Positions 38,542 to 52,075 are shown, counted from the first letter of the stretch. The stretch: DNA of 64,000 bases from Ichthyophthirius multifiliis (GCF_000220395.1 NW_004086259.1:1-64000), one strand, 5' to 3'. A program made the numbers and translations. The notes: a model not told the origin generated them from the sequence alone.

Positions 38542-40166
38542 ATATGTATATGTATATGTATATGTATATATATTTTTTTTTATATATATATTTATATTAT
38601 ATTGTATTATTCAATTTACTTTTATGTTACCTTTTTATTATATTTATTATATAAAAACTAATTTTTTTTTTTCTAATTATATTTATTTAAAAAATTAAGA
38701 AAAACTAATTTTAAATATTTTAATATATATACATATATATTCATATATTTAATTTATTTATTTTAATTATTTTATTTATACTTATACATATTAAGGGCTC
38801 ATGGTTATTTCTTTTATGGATAAAAATATAAAAATGATATTTTAGACAAAGTAATTTTTTATTTTTATATTTAAATATTTAAATATATATATCGTCTTAT
38901 ATAAACATTTTATATCTTAAAATATATACACAAAAGATATCAAAGGCTGTAGAATAATGTGATTCTTTATAATGTTTTTTTTTAATGCATTCATTAGGTG
39001 GTGGTACAGGTAGCGGTTTAGGAACTTTTCTTTTAAAATGTAAAATTTTTTTAAAAATAATTTATTTTTTTATTTTTTAATAAAGTATTAAAAGACGAAT
39101 TTCCTGATGTATATAGATTTACTGCTTCTGTATTTCCATAAAAAGATGATGATGTTGTAACATCTCCATATAATAGGTTTTTTTTAAAAAAAATAATATT
39201 TTTTAATTTTAAAAATAAAAAAGTTTATTTTCTTTATATGAACTTTCTTAACATGCAGATTGTGTATTTCCGATAGATAATTAAGCTTTATTGAACATAT
39301 GTTAATAGACAGAAAAAGACAACAAAGAGAAAAAAGTACTTGGTGAAAAAAAATAAAAACCATTTGATAAGATGAATAATATAGTAGCAAATCTATTGAG
39401 TAATGTTACATGGTAAATAAATTATAAAAAAGATATATATTTTTAAACAAATTTAGCTCAATGAGATTTGAAGGTATTCTGAATGTAGATTTAAATGAAA
39501 TTACAATGAATCTTGTGCCTTATCCTGATTTACATTTTTTAGTATCTAGCATGGCGCCTCTATATTCTGTTTAATAATAAAATATGTAACCTAAAAAGCT
39601 TGATTAGATGTTCAAAGATATATATCATCCAGATTATTAACTTATTAATGTAAATCCTTATATAAATAAATATTTGGCTGTTGGTTTAATTGTTAGAGGA
39701 TCAGTTTCTTTTTCAGATGTAAATAGAAATATTAAACTAATGAGAAAAAATTTAGATATGATATATTGGAATTAAGAAGGTTTTAAATATGGAATTTGTA
39801 ATGCACCTCCTGTTGATTAAGTATTTTAAAATAATATTTAATTATATTTTTTATTTCTTTCATTTTAGCCTTATTCAGTTCTATGTATGGCAAATAATAC
39901 TTCGATACGAGAAACCTTTTAAGAAATTTTGGAAAGATTCAATAAACTTTATAGAAAAAAAGTAATTAATAAATCAATATATATTTTATTGAAGAAATTA
40001 AATGTTAAATAATTATTAGGTATATATTCATCACTATACTTAATATATGGATGCTTAATTATTCAATGAAGCTTCTGAAGGTATTAATAATTTAATTTAA
40101 AGATATGAATAACTACATTCAGTAGAAAAGCCCAATTTTACTTAAAAATTAAAACCTCTAATATGA
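38066..40166 (+). CDS. TUBE1: epsilon-tubulin
   Basis: Starts [18 protein letters not shown], then [35 protein letters not shown], the GTP-binding [61 protein letters not shown] and YIHHYTQYMDAQLFNEAS. Epsilon-specific blocks (IYD-A-S-FFRN; the IDMEE loop replacing the alpha/beta sequence) separate it from alpha, beta, gamma and delta tubulin. Epsilon-tubulin is needed for triplet microtubules in basal bodies. There are at least seven short introns; the first carries an (AAAT)n array. Within exon 1 the segment before FEDIGELF is one base out of frame with the following GGAGNNW block (around 38366-38400, A-runs), so one indel is suspected. Stop TGA at 40164-40166. Confidence 0.95.
38480..38542. 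repeat. (AAAT)n tetranucleotide array
   Basis: About fifteen copies of aaat/taaa inside the first intron of the epsilon-tubulin gene, followed by TGTATA repeats. Confidence 0.9.
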
Positions 40167-40312
40167 ATATTTATAATTAATTTCTTTATTTCTTAATTAA
40201 TAATTATTTTTTAAATAAAAAATATATATGATATTTGTATTTTTTAATATTAATTTCAATTTAATTTAATTTTTTTTTTTAAAAAAATATAACTTTTTAA
40301 ATAACAAAAAAA

Positions 40313-41707
40313 ATGTTTATAAAAGAAGCTTATTAAAGAAGATTATAAAAAGAAGTATTCTATATATAAATTTATATTAGAAAAAAATTATAATAATCAT
40401 GAATATTAATCTAATTAACGGAAACTAAAAAAACAAATATTTTTTAACAATATATCATAAATTATAGTTTTTTTTTAAATATATTTTTATCCTAATATTT
40501 TTATTAAAAATAGGAGTAATAGTAGAATGAAGGAATTTAACAAGAAAAACATAAAATGCATAAAATAGGTAGTATCAAAAATAATAAAGTCAACTTTGAT
40601 AGAGATGAATAGTTTTTTGCATAAGAAGACATTCCTATATAAGCTATAGAGAAAAAAATAAAAATAAAAGAATTTATTAATCCCGATTTACTAAACTTAA
40701 GAAAAAAAGAATGGAATACATCAGTAGCAGTACCCAAAAATCCGTTATTAGAGGAAACTCATGAAAGAAAGTTAATAAAAGTAAAAAAATAACAAATAAA
40801 GGAAAATATTAAATATAATATATTTAATAAAATAAATAGATTAAGTTAGGTCTTTTTGATAGACCGATTCCTAAATTAAAAGACAAATATATAGAAATCG
40901 GTACTGATTCAAGAAATGATTATCTTGGATGGAATGTGAGTACTGAGTAAGATAAAAATTTTAGACTGTAAAAATTAGATGAATTGTAAAACATTAAACT
41001 AATTCTTTTTATTTAATTTTTTATCTAAAAAAGTACTTAAAAAGCAAAAGATAAAAATAAAGAAAAAGAAAATCTTCATTTAAAGGAATATAGAAATCCT
41101 AATTAATAATAAAATGATATAGTTGATCATTTACGAGAAACAAAAAAGAATGAAAGAGAATTTAGAAACTAAATAAGAAAAGAGTAATTTTTTAAAATTT
41201 TTAAATGTACATATGTAAATTAGGTATATTTTCTAAAATCCAGGAGCAAGTTAAGAAAAAGTAGATGGTGCTGTATTTAGGTTAACATATGAAGCAAAAT
41301 TAAGAAAGAATTAAATAAACTAAGATACTTCAGAAAACTTAAATGCCAGTTTAAGTAAAACACACTGTGAAAGGCATCATAAAGATTTCCACACAGGAAT
41401 TTATTCTGCAACGAAGTATAAAATTGATTATTTTGGACATTTAAAATAAAAGAAGATTTGGCCTTGCTGTAATAAAATTGAAGCATAACCATATTAACCT
41501 ACATTATATAAACCTGATGTTGAGAAGAATATAAAAAGGTACCATACAGGAGTGTATTAAGAGTTTACTATAGGAAAAGATAAAGAAGGAAATCCAAAAG
41601 TGAAATAATGTTGGTCTTGTTGTATGAATACAAATAAGGAAAATGAAGGATGTAATAAATATATGATAGATAGAAAAAAATGGAGTTATGTTTCTTATGT
41701 TTCATGA
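40313..41707 (+). CDS. CHORD-like Cys/His-rich protein
   Basis: About 400 residues, ATG 40313 to TGA 41705-41707, with probable introns near 40470-40513, 40989-41033 and 41188-41225. The middle has FINPDLLNLRKKEWNTSVAV and GLFDRPIPKLKDKYIEIGTD. The last 150 residues hold two related units: HCERHHKDFHTGIYS ... KIWPCCNK, and RYHTGVYQEF ... QCWSCCMNTNK then GCNKYM. The C/H-x-x-x-H, H-x-G and W-x-C-C spacing resembles CHORD zinc-binding modules, but it is degenerate (no CxxxGC start or clean GCxxGxH end). The function is unknown; similar Cys/His units also occur in ciliary proteins. A one-base frame change near 40850 seems needed to reach the GLFDRP block. Confidence 0.6.
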
Positions 41708-41804
41708 AAAAAAAAAAAAAATTATAATTATAATTATAATATTTTTTTTTAATTTAAATATATATATATATTTTTTAAAAAAATTTAAATAATTTATAAA
41801 AAAA

Positions 41805-42941
41805 ATGAATTATTAAATTTAAAATGAAGATGTAATTTAAAAAATTTAAAGTATTGAAAAACGAATGGATTTTATTTAAAATAATGTTAATAGAGTTTGT
41901 CATTAATAAGATGCGCTTTATCCTTTACTTTAGTTGATGGATTTTCTTCCTTTTATCTAAAAAAGTGAAAATAACATAAAGGTAATTAACAAAAAAACAC
42001 TTGAATTAGAAAAGAAAATAAAAGATATAGAAATTAATGAAGAGAAAAATTAACACTAATACATTTTTAATAATATTGACAGGAATTTTAAAAGTGTAGA
42101 AAAATAGCTATAATAAATAAAAAAAGATGTAGAAGTCTTTTAAAATAATAATAATATATAAGAGGGTAGAACAATGGATATTATAGACTAGAAATTATAA
42201 AAAAATATGAATGATATATAAAAACTTCTTGCAGAATTTAAAAATGAAATAAATTTTAATTTGAGAAAATAATAAATATTTTCAGAAAATAATGCCTCAA
42301 TTACCACTGAAATTAATGAGATTGGAAAAGGAAATCAATTTAAAATATTAGAAAATGATATTACTAACATTTATAGAGAAATCGGTATTTTGAGGTGTGA
42401 AGTTGACATGATTTTTGATAAATAAAGAACTGAATTTATTGATGAATAAATGAACTTGATTAGCTTAGAAAAAGAAACAGATAAATAATATTTAAGTGAT
42501 TGTATTTTATTAAATGTTCTTATATAGGAAGTTGAAATTTTCGATAGTCACAATTAAAGTCGATTAATGAAAGAAATAAAAATAACTTAAGAAAAATTAG
42601 AATAAATACTTTTAACTTGTCAAGAAAATTAAAAAAATGGGGAAATTATGTAAGAAATAAAATTTTTAGATGATAGGATATTTAATTTAAAATAATAATT
42701 TCATGGAACTAAAAAGAAATATTTATGTGAGAGTAAAAAGATAGAAAATATATTGAATATAATTGATAATAATTAAATTGGTTTTGTAAATCCTTCTCTT
42801 TAATAAGTTTGTAGAAAAGATTTGTTATAAATTAAAGTTAATAAAATGAATGAGAAAATTACTTCTAATATATAAATACTAGATGAAAAAATTAAGAATA
42901 TTAATAGTTTATTTTTGTAAGTTAAATTATAAAATTTTTGA
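41805..42941 (+). CDS. coiled-coil protein of unknown function
   Basis: One open frame of 378 residues with no intron, ATG 41805 to TGA 42939-42941. Sequence such as IQKIQSIEKRMDFIQNNVNR, LELEKKIKDIEINEEKNQ, VEKQLQQIKKDVEVFQNN and IRKLDEKIKN-like C-terminal heptads indicates long coiled coils through most of the length. There is no signal peptide, membrane segment or catalytic motif. It lies between the CHORD-like and PP4 genes in the same direction, but ciliate genes are not operonic, so this says nothing about function. Confidence 0.7.
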
Positions 42942-43125
42942 ATTTTATTTTAAAAAAATTATTACCTTATTTATTATTTTAGTAGTTTTTATATATTTTT
43001 TTTCTTAAGTATTTTTTTAATTAATATTTATTTGCTTTTTAATATTTTTTTGGTAGATGCAAAATATTATATTTCTAAAAAAAAAATAAAAAAATCCAAG
43101 TATAAATAATAGAAAAATATATAAA

Positions 43126-44267
43126 ATGTCTGAATTAGATCTAATAATATAAACACTTAGGAAATGTGAAATAGTATCAGAAAATGACGTAAAAAACTTG
43201 TGCAATAAAGCAAGGGAAATTCTAATAGAAGAATCAAATGTATAGCGAGTAGACGCTCCTGTCACGGTATATTTTCAACATTAAATAAAAAAAGATCATA
43301 TTTATTAAAAAATACAAAAAGATATGTGGAGACATACATGGATAATTTTATGATTTAGTAGAATTATTTAATGTAGGAGGGGAGTGCCCAGACACTAATT
43401 ATTTATTTTTGGGGGATTTTGTAGATCGTGGTTTTCATTCTGTGGAGACATTTCTTTTATTATTAGCATTAAAAGTTCGTTACCCTGATAGAATAACTCT
43501 AATAAGAGGCAATCATGAATCCCGCCAAATAACTTAGGTATATGGTTTTTATGATGAATGTTTAAGAAAATTTGGATCCTTAAATGTTTGGAGATATTGT
43601 ACTGAATTATTTGATTATTTATCATTAGGTGCGATTATTGAAAATAAAATATTTTGCGTTCATGGAGGATTATCGCCTTGTATAAAAGTTTTAGATGAGG
43701 TTTTTTTTCATTATAAAATACGATAATAAAGCAAATTTATTAAAAAAATAGATTATAGCTATCGATAGAAAATAAGAAGTACCACATGATGGTGCTATGT
43801 GTGATCTTATGTGGAGTGATCCTGATGGTAATAATATATAATATATGTATTTTTTTTAATTAATTATATTCAGAAATCGAAGGATGGGCTGTAAGTCCTC
43901 GTGGTGCCGGTTATTTATTCGGAGGAGATGTAGTAGATGAATTTAATAAGGCAAATAATATAGAACTTATTTGTAGAGCACATTAACTTGTAATGGAAGG
44001 ATATAGAAATATGTTTAATGATTAACTTTCTACTGTTTGGTCTGCTCCAAATTATTGTTATAGATGTGGAAATATTGCTGCTATTTTATAATTGGATGAA
44101 AATTTGGAAAAAAAATTCAAAACTTTCGAAGCTGCTTCATAAGTAGTTTTTATTTTTATTTTATTTTTGAAAAAAAAAAATTATTAATTTCTTTTTATTA
44201 AATATATATTTTTTAGGATAATAGAGGACCTCCAGTTAAAAAAACAGTTCCTGAGTATTTTTTATGA
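43126..44267 (+). CDS. PPP4C: protein phosphatase 4 catalytic subunit
   Basis: A full PPP catalytic subunit of about 310 residues. All metal-site motifs are present: [26 protein letters not shown], and the two His blocks FCVHGGLSP and [22 protein letters not shown] and the C-terminal EYFL (methylation-type YFL tail) place it in the PP2A/PP4/PP6 group. [20 protein letters not shown] and [14 protein letters not shown] match PP4 rather than PP6. PP4 is a nuclear and centrosomal Ser/Thr phosphatase acting in DNA repair and microtubule organisation. Four short introns are evident, near 43267-43320, 43700-43745, 43825-43873 and 44143-44217. The glutamine of GDIHGQF is encoded by TAA. Confidence 0.95.
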
Positions 44268-44456
44268 AAAAAATAAAAATAAAGAAAAAATAAAGATATA
44301 TATAAACTTTTTTAAACTAAAATATATAAATTTGTATATAAATAAAAAAATTTATTTATATTTTTGTGTTTTTCTTATTATTTATATAATATAATCCTTA
44401 CATACTTTTTATTAAATATAATTAATTTTAAAGTATAAATAATATATTTTTTACTA

Positions 44457-46543
44457 TCAATTTATAAAATCTTAATTTTTAAATTTGTTTTTGCTTATAA
44501 ATTAATTTGTCCTTTATAATTCTAATTCAACATATAGTTAATTATAGCTTTAAATTTCATTATTTTCCTCTTTCATGTATCTTTATTAGCTTTCTGGTGA
44601 ATTTTTATAAAAATCATGTTCTTATTCTTAAATATGTATTTATTATTATCCATTCCTGTTTTCTTTATTTAAATTTTCATATTTAATATCGTTTTAGTCT
44701 TGCATTTTATTTCTTAAATTAAATTTGAAATTAATAGAATACTTTTAATCCTATTATATTTTGGACCTTAAGTATTCTTCATAAAGAACATTTATAAATT
44801 TTTAAAATATTATGTTGTTAAACTAAATATTAGGTGACATTTCGGGATTAATTAAATGTTTAATTTTAGAAAACAAACTCATATCTTAATTCAAATCATT
44901 AATTTTTTACAAATATTGTATAAAGATATTATTTTATGAATAATTAGTTTCGTTCAAATTAATTTTGAAAAAAGTTATTTAATTATGTTTTTTTTTAATA
45001 GCTTTTATTAAACGATTAGAAAATAAAACTGCTAAAATAGATGCTTTAAATATAATTTTTAGAGAGTTTTATTTTAATGTTTTTTTATTGGAATTTTATA
45101 ACAAAATAATATTATTGTTATATAATTTATTTTTTTCAATCAAATAATTAAGTCTTTGAGTTTAGTTTATAAATCCTTTTGCTAATATATATGTAAAAAA
45201 TAGCAAGTCACTAGAGTTTTGTTAAAATTATACTAATGTCTATAAAAAATCAGGATATTAAGAAATATCTTTAATATTGTCTTATTATTATTAAACTTAT
45301 ATGTTAGTTTTGCTAATATTATTTTAATATAACTCATTTTCTTGTTATTTTTCTTAAATTATTTATTTTAAAGTGGTTTCTAAAGCACTATTTTTTTCAA
45401 CTAGCTATTCGTTTTATTAGGCAATATTTTTTTTTTTCTTTTATTAATGTTTAAAATCTTTTATTAACTTTGACAATAATTATTATAAATATAAGCAATT
45501 ACTTAATTAAGAAGGTAATTGTGCATTAAAAGTACTTTGTCTTTAATTTATCATATTTATACATGAATCAATAAAATAATTAATTTAAGTATATTTTTAT
45601 ATTTATAATTCTAAATTTTATTTAAGTTATTCTATTTAAGTTTCCAAATTATGTAAATCTTTTTTCATGCTTTCTTATTGTAAAACATTTGAGTCTACAT
45701 CATCATTAGATGAAATTTATTAATATAAAAATTATATTTTATCTTTTAATTCATTATTTTCTTATTATAAATTTTATAAAATTTCATTTTTTTGTTATAT
45801 TTCTAAGTCTTTAATCTAAAATAAAGTTATATATTTTAAAAAATAAAAAAATTTACCTATAATTTTTAAAATAATTCTTCTGTTTAAATATTTGTATTTA
45901 AGTTATTATTTTAATTTTGTTAGTTTTAAATTTATTCTATTTCTATTTAATATGATTCTATTATTTATTAATGTATTTACTTTAAATTTTTATATTTTTT
46001 TATTTTTTTGTCAATAATAGTTTTATATTTTTCTTTTGTATTAACAATTTCATTTTTTAATTCTTCATTTTTATCTAATAGAACTTATTATATTTTATTT
46101 TTTTCCTATTCTTTTTAAATATAATAACTTTCTTCAATACTTTTAAGTTCTTAATTATATTTAAACTCTAAAAATTCACATTTGCTAACAATTTCTTTGT
46201 TAAATTCTTCTAAATAAGATATTCTTTAACTTTTTTCATTTAATTTACTTTAATATTCCTTATCATACATTAATATTTTTTTTTCAAAAACTTCAATTTG
46301 TTATTTATAATTTTTTATAATTTCTTCATTTTCGTGAAGTTAAAATAAAGATTTTTCATTTGTTTATTTTAATTACAAATTTTCTACTGATAATTCTTTT
46401 ATTTAATTAAAATAATCTTTTACTAAATTCCAACTATTTTCACTACATGTACAATTTCCAGAACAGGCTGCATTTTTTACTTTATTTGACTCTTAATTTT
46501 TCTTATATAGGCATTTTTAAGGGGTTATATTAAATTTATTCAT
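44457..46543 (-). CDS. long coiled-coil protein
   Basis: About 680 residues, ATG 46543 to TGA 44459-44457. The N-terminus holds a short Cys cluster (NAACSGNCTCSENSW), followed by almost continuous coiled coil (FEKKILMYDKEYQSKLNEKS, NKIQQVLLDKNEELKNEI, KIKKYKNLKQIHQQIIESYQ). The C-terminal tail (LQRTNQFISKNKFKNQ) is polar. A probable intron lies near 45836-45858. No catalytic motif or named family is recognised; length and composition suit a basal-body or cytoskeletal scaffold, which is inference only. It converges with the PP4 gene. Confidence 0.7.
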
Positions 46544-46847
46544 ATTAAATAATCTCTAAGTTTAATCCATATATTTTCTTTGTATTTAAAAATAAAATTT
46601 GTTAAAAAATATAAATAAAATATGCTTTTATTATTAAATGATTTAATATTTGTTAGTTGTAATTTTTATTTTTTTTATAAATAATTTGAAAAGTTATATT
46701 AATATTTAAAATATTATTAATTTTTTATTTATTTTTAAATAAAGATTTTATATATTTAATTTTACTAAATAATATATTATTAAAATAAATAATATAAATT
46801 TTTATTAATTTAAATTATTTTTATAGCTTTTCTAAAAAAAAGCATTT

Positions 46848-48330
46848 TCAGAATTTAGTTTATTCACATATATGATCCAATTTTATTGCATGATCTTCTC
46901 TAGTTTAAGTTCTGCAATTAATTCCATACCAACACAAACCTCTATTTTAATATTATTAAGGCAACTAATCCTTTATTTTAATCCTAAATTAAAATACAAT
47001 TTAAAACCATAAACAATCCATAAAACAGTTAACACATACAGCACTTTTATTACTTAATTTAATTTCTATATCATCATTATCATTTGCATATAATTTTTTA
47101 TTTTTTTATAACTAAAATTATTATTCTTCATTTCATTATTAAGTATATTTAAGTAAATAGCTTTTGTAGTAATTTTTTTAGTAGTCATATGTTAGCTTAA
47201 AATTTTACTTTCTACTATATTTCCTCTGAAAAAGCCCTAAGGTAAAAAATCTGGAGGTTAATGATCTTCCAATAATTTTAATAAATTTTCATTTTTAAGT
47301 GACCTTCCTCTTCCCTTTTTTATTTTTTCACATTATTATGTATATAAATTGCAATAAAAGCCTTTACAAATTAAACACTTTTAATTTAAATCATCATTAT
47401 TTCTATTTGGATAGAATTTCTAGCAAGTCAAACATTAAACATGTTATGTATTTTTATTACATTAAAACCCATCATCTTGTCTTACCACATTACATTCTAA
47501 ACATATTGGATTATTATTAATTTATTATTTTTATTTTTATAAAGGAATAGTCTGTAATAGTTTTGCTTTTTCATCCATTTTTTAATAATATTCGTCTGTA
47601 TTTTTTTTATTTGGATTTTTTTTCAAAATCTTTTCTATGAGATTATTTATAGTGGGATTTTTTGCATAATTATCATATTTCATCCTACAATTGGGACATT
47701 CATCGCTTTTTTATTTCCAATCATATAGACATCCGGCACATAAATTATGTAAACAAGGTTATAAAGTGATACATTAATGTATAATATCCATACAAATAAC
47801 GCATTCTAATTCTTCAGAAATATGGTCGTCGTCAGTATTATTTTTTAGTTATTTTAATTCATTTGTAATTTTACTATTCTCTATTTTTAGTTCTTCAATC
47901 TCTTTCTTAGTTGTCTAATTTTATTAGTTTAATTCTTTAATTATAATACAAATCCTATAGTATCTTTTCATCTACTTTCGTTTTATGTAATAAATATATT
48001 ACTTCTCCATTTCTATTTTTTAAGATTTCCTTTACCTACTCTTCTACCTAAAATATAAGTACCATTAGTCGATAAGTCGTTTAAATAAACTTCATTTTTA
48101 TCTTCTTTATAATCTAAAGAACAATGGAAACCGCTCAAACGGGAATCTTAAATGTGAATTATATTATTAGAGTTTCTTCCTATTGTTATATTATTATCAA
48201 TAAGATCATATGTTTTTAATTTTTAAGAGTTTAAAGGGACTATCTACCCCCATACTTTATTTTATTAATCATCTTCATCTTAACTAATATCTGTTTTTGT
48301 TTAATCATTTTCATGTTTTTATTAACTCAT
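46848..48330 (-). CDS. CHFR-like E3 ubiquitin ligase (FHA-RING-PBZ)
   Basis: ATG 48330 (MSQQKHENDQTKTDIS). An FHA domain (ITIGRNSNNIIHIQDSRLSG, HCSLDYK, STNGTYILGRRVGKG) binds phosphothreonine. A coiled-coil spacer leads to a C3HC4 RING (CVICMDIIHQCITLQPCLHN, CAGCLYDWK, CPNC). Next is a Cys-rich region (CLECNVVRQDDGFQCNKN, CLICKGFYC), and the end GLCWYGINCRTQT ... HICEQTKF matches the CHFR poly(ADP-ribose)-binding zinc finger almost exactly. CHFR controls a mitotic entry checkpoint by ubiquitinating mitotic kinases. At least two single-base frame changes are needed: one at the A/T run 48015-48021 in the FHA domain, another at 47095-47107 before the last Cys block. Confidence 0.88.
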
Positions 48331-50478
48331 TTTTATTTGATGTATTTAAAATAAAATAATTTATTTAAATATTATTATTAATATAAAATTAGTTTTTATA
48401 TTTATTTTTTGTACAAAAAATTGTCTGTATATTGTAAAAAAAAAACTATATCTTTTCATAATTATTTATAATAAGTATTTATTAACTTATTAAAATAATC
48501 TAAGAAAAATGTATTCTGTTAAATATAATATATTTTAAAATATAATAGTTTTTTAAAAAATCATTAAATTGTAAAAATACATTATTATAATTATTATTAG
48601 AATCATAATTATAAAATAAAAATTCATTAAAAAAATGAATTAATTAAATAAACTATTATAAATATAATAGTTTAATATATTATTAATTAAACATGTAAAT
48701 ATAATATATTTTTCATTTTTATAATTAAATATATATTTATTTATTAAAATACAATTTATATAAATATTTATAATTTATTTTAAATTATTATTAAGAACAA
48801 ATTATTTTCAATTAATCAGTTTTCAATTTTAAAAAAAATAAATTTGATTTTTTTCTACTTAATTAATTTTTAAAGTATAGAAATATTTTAAGAAAAAATT
48901 TTTAAGTAAATTTCAATCTCATATTTTTAAAAAATTATAAATAAACAATTTTATATTTAACATGTAAAAATTTTCTGAATGAATTATTAGTAATTCCTTT
49001 TAAAAAAATTCAAAAAATCGCTTCCTTTTTTAATTTATAAAAATAGTGATTTAGACATTACACCTGATTAAGCAAATACAACAAAATAAAATTAATATAA
49101 TTTTTAAAATTTTTATTTACAAAAAATAATATTCAAACACTAAGATTATTTTTATATTGTTTAATTTATTTATTTTGATTGTTCCTACTAAGTAAAAAAG
49201 TAAAAACAAACGAATTAAATTAGGTAGTAGTTTTTAATAATGATATATATTAATACAATATATATGTTTTTATAAAAAAATTAAAATTATAATGTAATAT
49301 TTTAAAATACAATAAAAATAAAATTCAAATAATAATCAAAATTAATTTAATATTCTATTAATATCTAATTACAATAGTTTTTATATTTATTAATTGGTTT
49401 TTAAATTTCTTAGATATTGTGTATGATAACTTTTAACTTTTAATTTTTAATGACATTTGTGTCTTAGTTATGTAGATATTGATATTTTGTTGCTTTAACT
49501 TTAGAAGGATGCTATTATTGATTTACTTTAAAAATTTGATTATAAATTGAAAACAGATTAATAAAATTGAAAGAGAGTTTATAAAAGTGATGAGATAGAG
49601 TTGTAATGATTATTAAACTTTTTAATAGTTTAATGTTTAGGTTAAAATATAAAATTAAATAGGTTTTAAAAAAATTAGAGAATTAAGAAGTTAGTTATTA
49701 TAGTTTTTCATAGATTATAGCTATTGCCTGATTTACTTGTCTTATAAATTTATTAATTTAAATATGTTAAACTAAAAATTTTATTTTTACTTTAGCTTAA
49801 AAAGTTAAAATACAATCAATAAGTTTATATGATATGGAATTTTTAAATCAGAAAATGTTTTAAAAATAAATAGAAATCATAAAATTTATTTATTCATAAT
49901 TTTTATATAATTAAATATAAATATTTTAATTAACTTATATTATGAAGTTTATATTATTATAAAATAATAAGTTAATATATATTTAGGCAAAAATATTATT
50001 TATATTTTTATTATTAAAGAAATTTTAAATTTAATTTAATTTATTTCATAAATTTTAAGTATTATTATTTAATTTAAAATGACTTCCTTCTCCTTCGAAA
50101 TTAGGTTCTTTTTTTTTGTAATTTAAAAATAAATATTAATATTTTTTTTTTTTCAATAAATAAAAATAAATAATTATTTATTTACTTATTGGTAAAAACC
50201 AATAAATCCAATTTTTTCCAAAAATTTATAAAAAATTTTCTTTAAATCCTTAATCATATATCTATTAAATAAATTTTAATAATTTTTAAAAAATATTTTT
50301 TTTCTATTACATTCATATCTTTCTTCTTTTCACTATATTCAATTGTTGTTTTATTTTTAATAATCAACCTTTTAATTTTTACAAACATAAGATAAGATAT
50401 TTTATATTATTAATATAACTTTCTTATATATTATTTTCTGTATTTTTTTTTTTTAAATAAAAAAAAAATGACAATTAA
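48331..50478. other. gene-free AT-rich intergenic region
   Basis: About 2.1 kb with A/T content as in other spacers. A slightly more G-containing patch at 49380-49800 gives short frames with no family resemblance on either strand. No RNA gene, repeat array or domain is seen. Confidence 0.5.
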
Positions 50479-52075
50479 TCATATTATAATTAAATTTTCT
50501 TTCTTGTGTTTTTAAATTATAAAATATCTTTTATAATTTGGTAATATTATAAAAAATAAAATTAAAACTAAAAAATGATTAATAGTCGTAAAAAAAAAAA
50601 ATATCACAGATAAAAATATTATAAACAAAATAATATATAAAATTACATAGTATGAAATATAGTCAAAAAAATTATAATAACCATAATAACAAGAATAAAA
50701 TAAAATGTAAAAACAATAGTGAATAATCCAGAATAGTTTAAATTTTAACTTATAATTGAATCTAAAAGCATTGAATGTAATTTAAAAAAGTGAATATAAA
50801 AATAAACCTTTATATTAAAAAAAAATTCTTTAAAATTATAAATAGTATATACTTGAATAAAAAAGCATACAAGCAAAATATTTATAATTTTAAAATCCTA
50901 TACAATTATTTACCCATTAACAATGGTGATCCATTTTTAAAATACAAGTCCTGCACTAAGAACAATGATGAGTTCTTGGAGGTTTAAATGCACTTTTTTT
51001 AATTTTTATTTTTTAAATATATTTAATTTTTTAATACTTATGGCATTTTTTGCACGGCCTATATTTATTTTAAATAATTTGATTTTACATATACATGTAA
51101 TATAATTAATTTAATAATCTATCTTATTCATCTTAATCAAATAAGGTATTTACATTATTTTACGAATTTTCATTTAAATCGATACTTAAATCTCCGTCAT
51201 AAAATACTTCACTTTCACTTTTTAAGCTATCTTAATTCTCATATTAATTTTCTTTGGATTTTAATTTTTCTAAATATTAAGAATTTCTTTCTTTTTAAAA
51301 ATGTTATTAAATACTTATTTCTTTTGAAGATTTTATTTATTTAATTATATTTAAGTCTTAATTACTAGAAAATGAAATATTTAATTTGTTGACTTTTTTT
51401 TTATTATATTAATGTTTATATTTTATTCTTACATTTTTAATTTGTGAATTTATATTTTTCTCTTATTTATTTTTATATATGAATTTATTGATTTCTAAGA
51501 TTCTCAATAAAACAATTTGTTTCTTAGTTCCATTTAATACACTATTTTATTAGTTTTATTATTTTATTATTTTAATTTTAATAATAAATAAGTGCAAAAT
51601 ATTTAATTTTTCATTAATTAATAAATAAAAATTATTATTATATTAATTATATTTTTATATATAATTTTACATATTTTATTTAACCAGCTGGATTTGATAT
51701 AGTTTAATAGAATGACCATAGAGCTAATATCAATAAAATATGAAATGTAATAAATATTATGATCCCTTGAAATTGTTAATCTTATATTTATTAAAAGACA
51801 CTAAGGTTTTATAATACTTATAGAAATTATATAATATTATTGTCTGTATATTAATTATATTAAAATTAGGATAACTAATACGTATTTGTTATTACAGGAA
51901 TTATATAAGTCTTTTATTTAAATAAAATTAAATATGTTCATATATATTTTTATTTTACTGTTAAAAATAATATATAAATTAATAAGAATATTGATATAAG
52001 TAACATCTAAGGAATTAACGATCCAAATTTATAAAAAAAAATCATTATTATATTATGTTTTTATTAACTATACAT
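50479..52075 (-). CDS. DHHC-type protein S-acyltransferase
   Basis: Probable start at ATG 52075. The first hydrophobic block FGSLIPQMLLISIFLLIYIL fits the family's first membrane helix. After an intron (about 51904-51951), FITFHILLILALWSFYQTIS and NPAG form the second helix and its conserved N/T-P-G-like end. A long Ser/Asn/Gln/Glu-rich cytosolic insert follows, then the zinc-binding core CKKCHKY ... KPPRTHHCSQCRTCILKM and the active site DHHCQWVNNCIGFQNYKYF (50890-50950). Further membrane helices and a TTIN segment (TTxE position) follow. These enzymes palmitoylate cysteines on membrane proteins. The usual DHHCPW proline is Gln. At least two single-base frame changes are needed, one at the A/T run 51391-51402 and one downstream of the DHHC core near 50700. 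Confidence 0.85.

Noticed and set aside
49380-49800. Patch with slightly more G as a possible gene or RNA
   Set aside because: Frames on both strands give no family motif and I could not fold a tRNA or other RNA by eye; evidence too thin.
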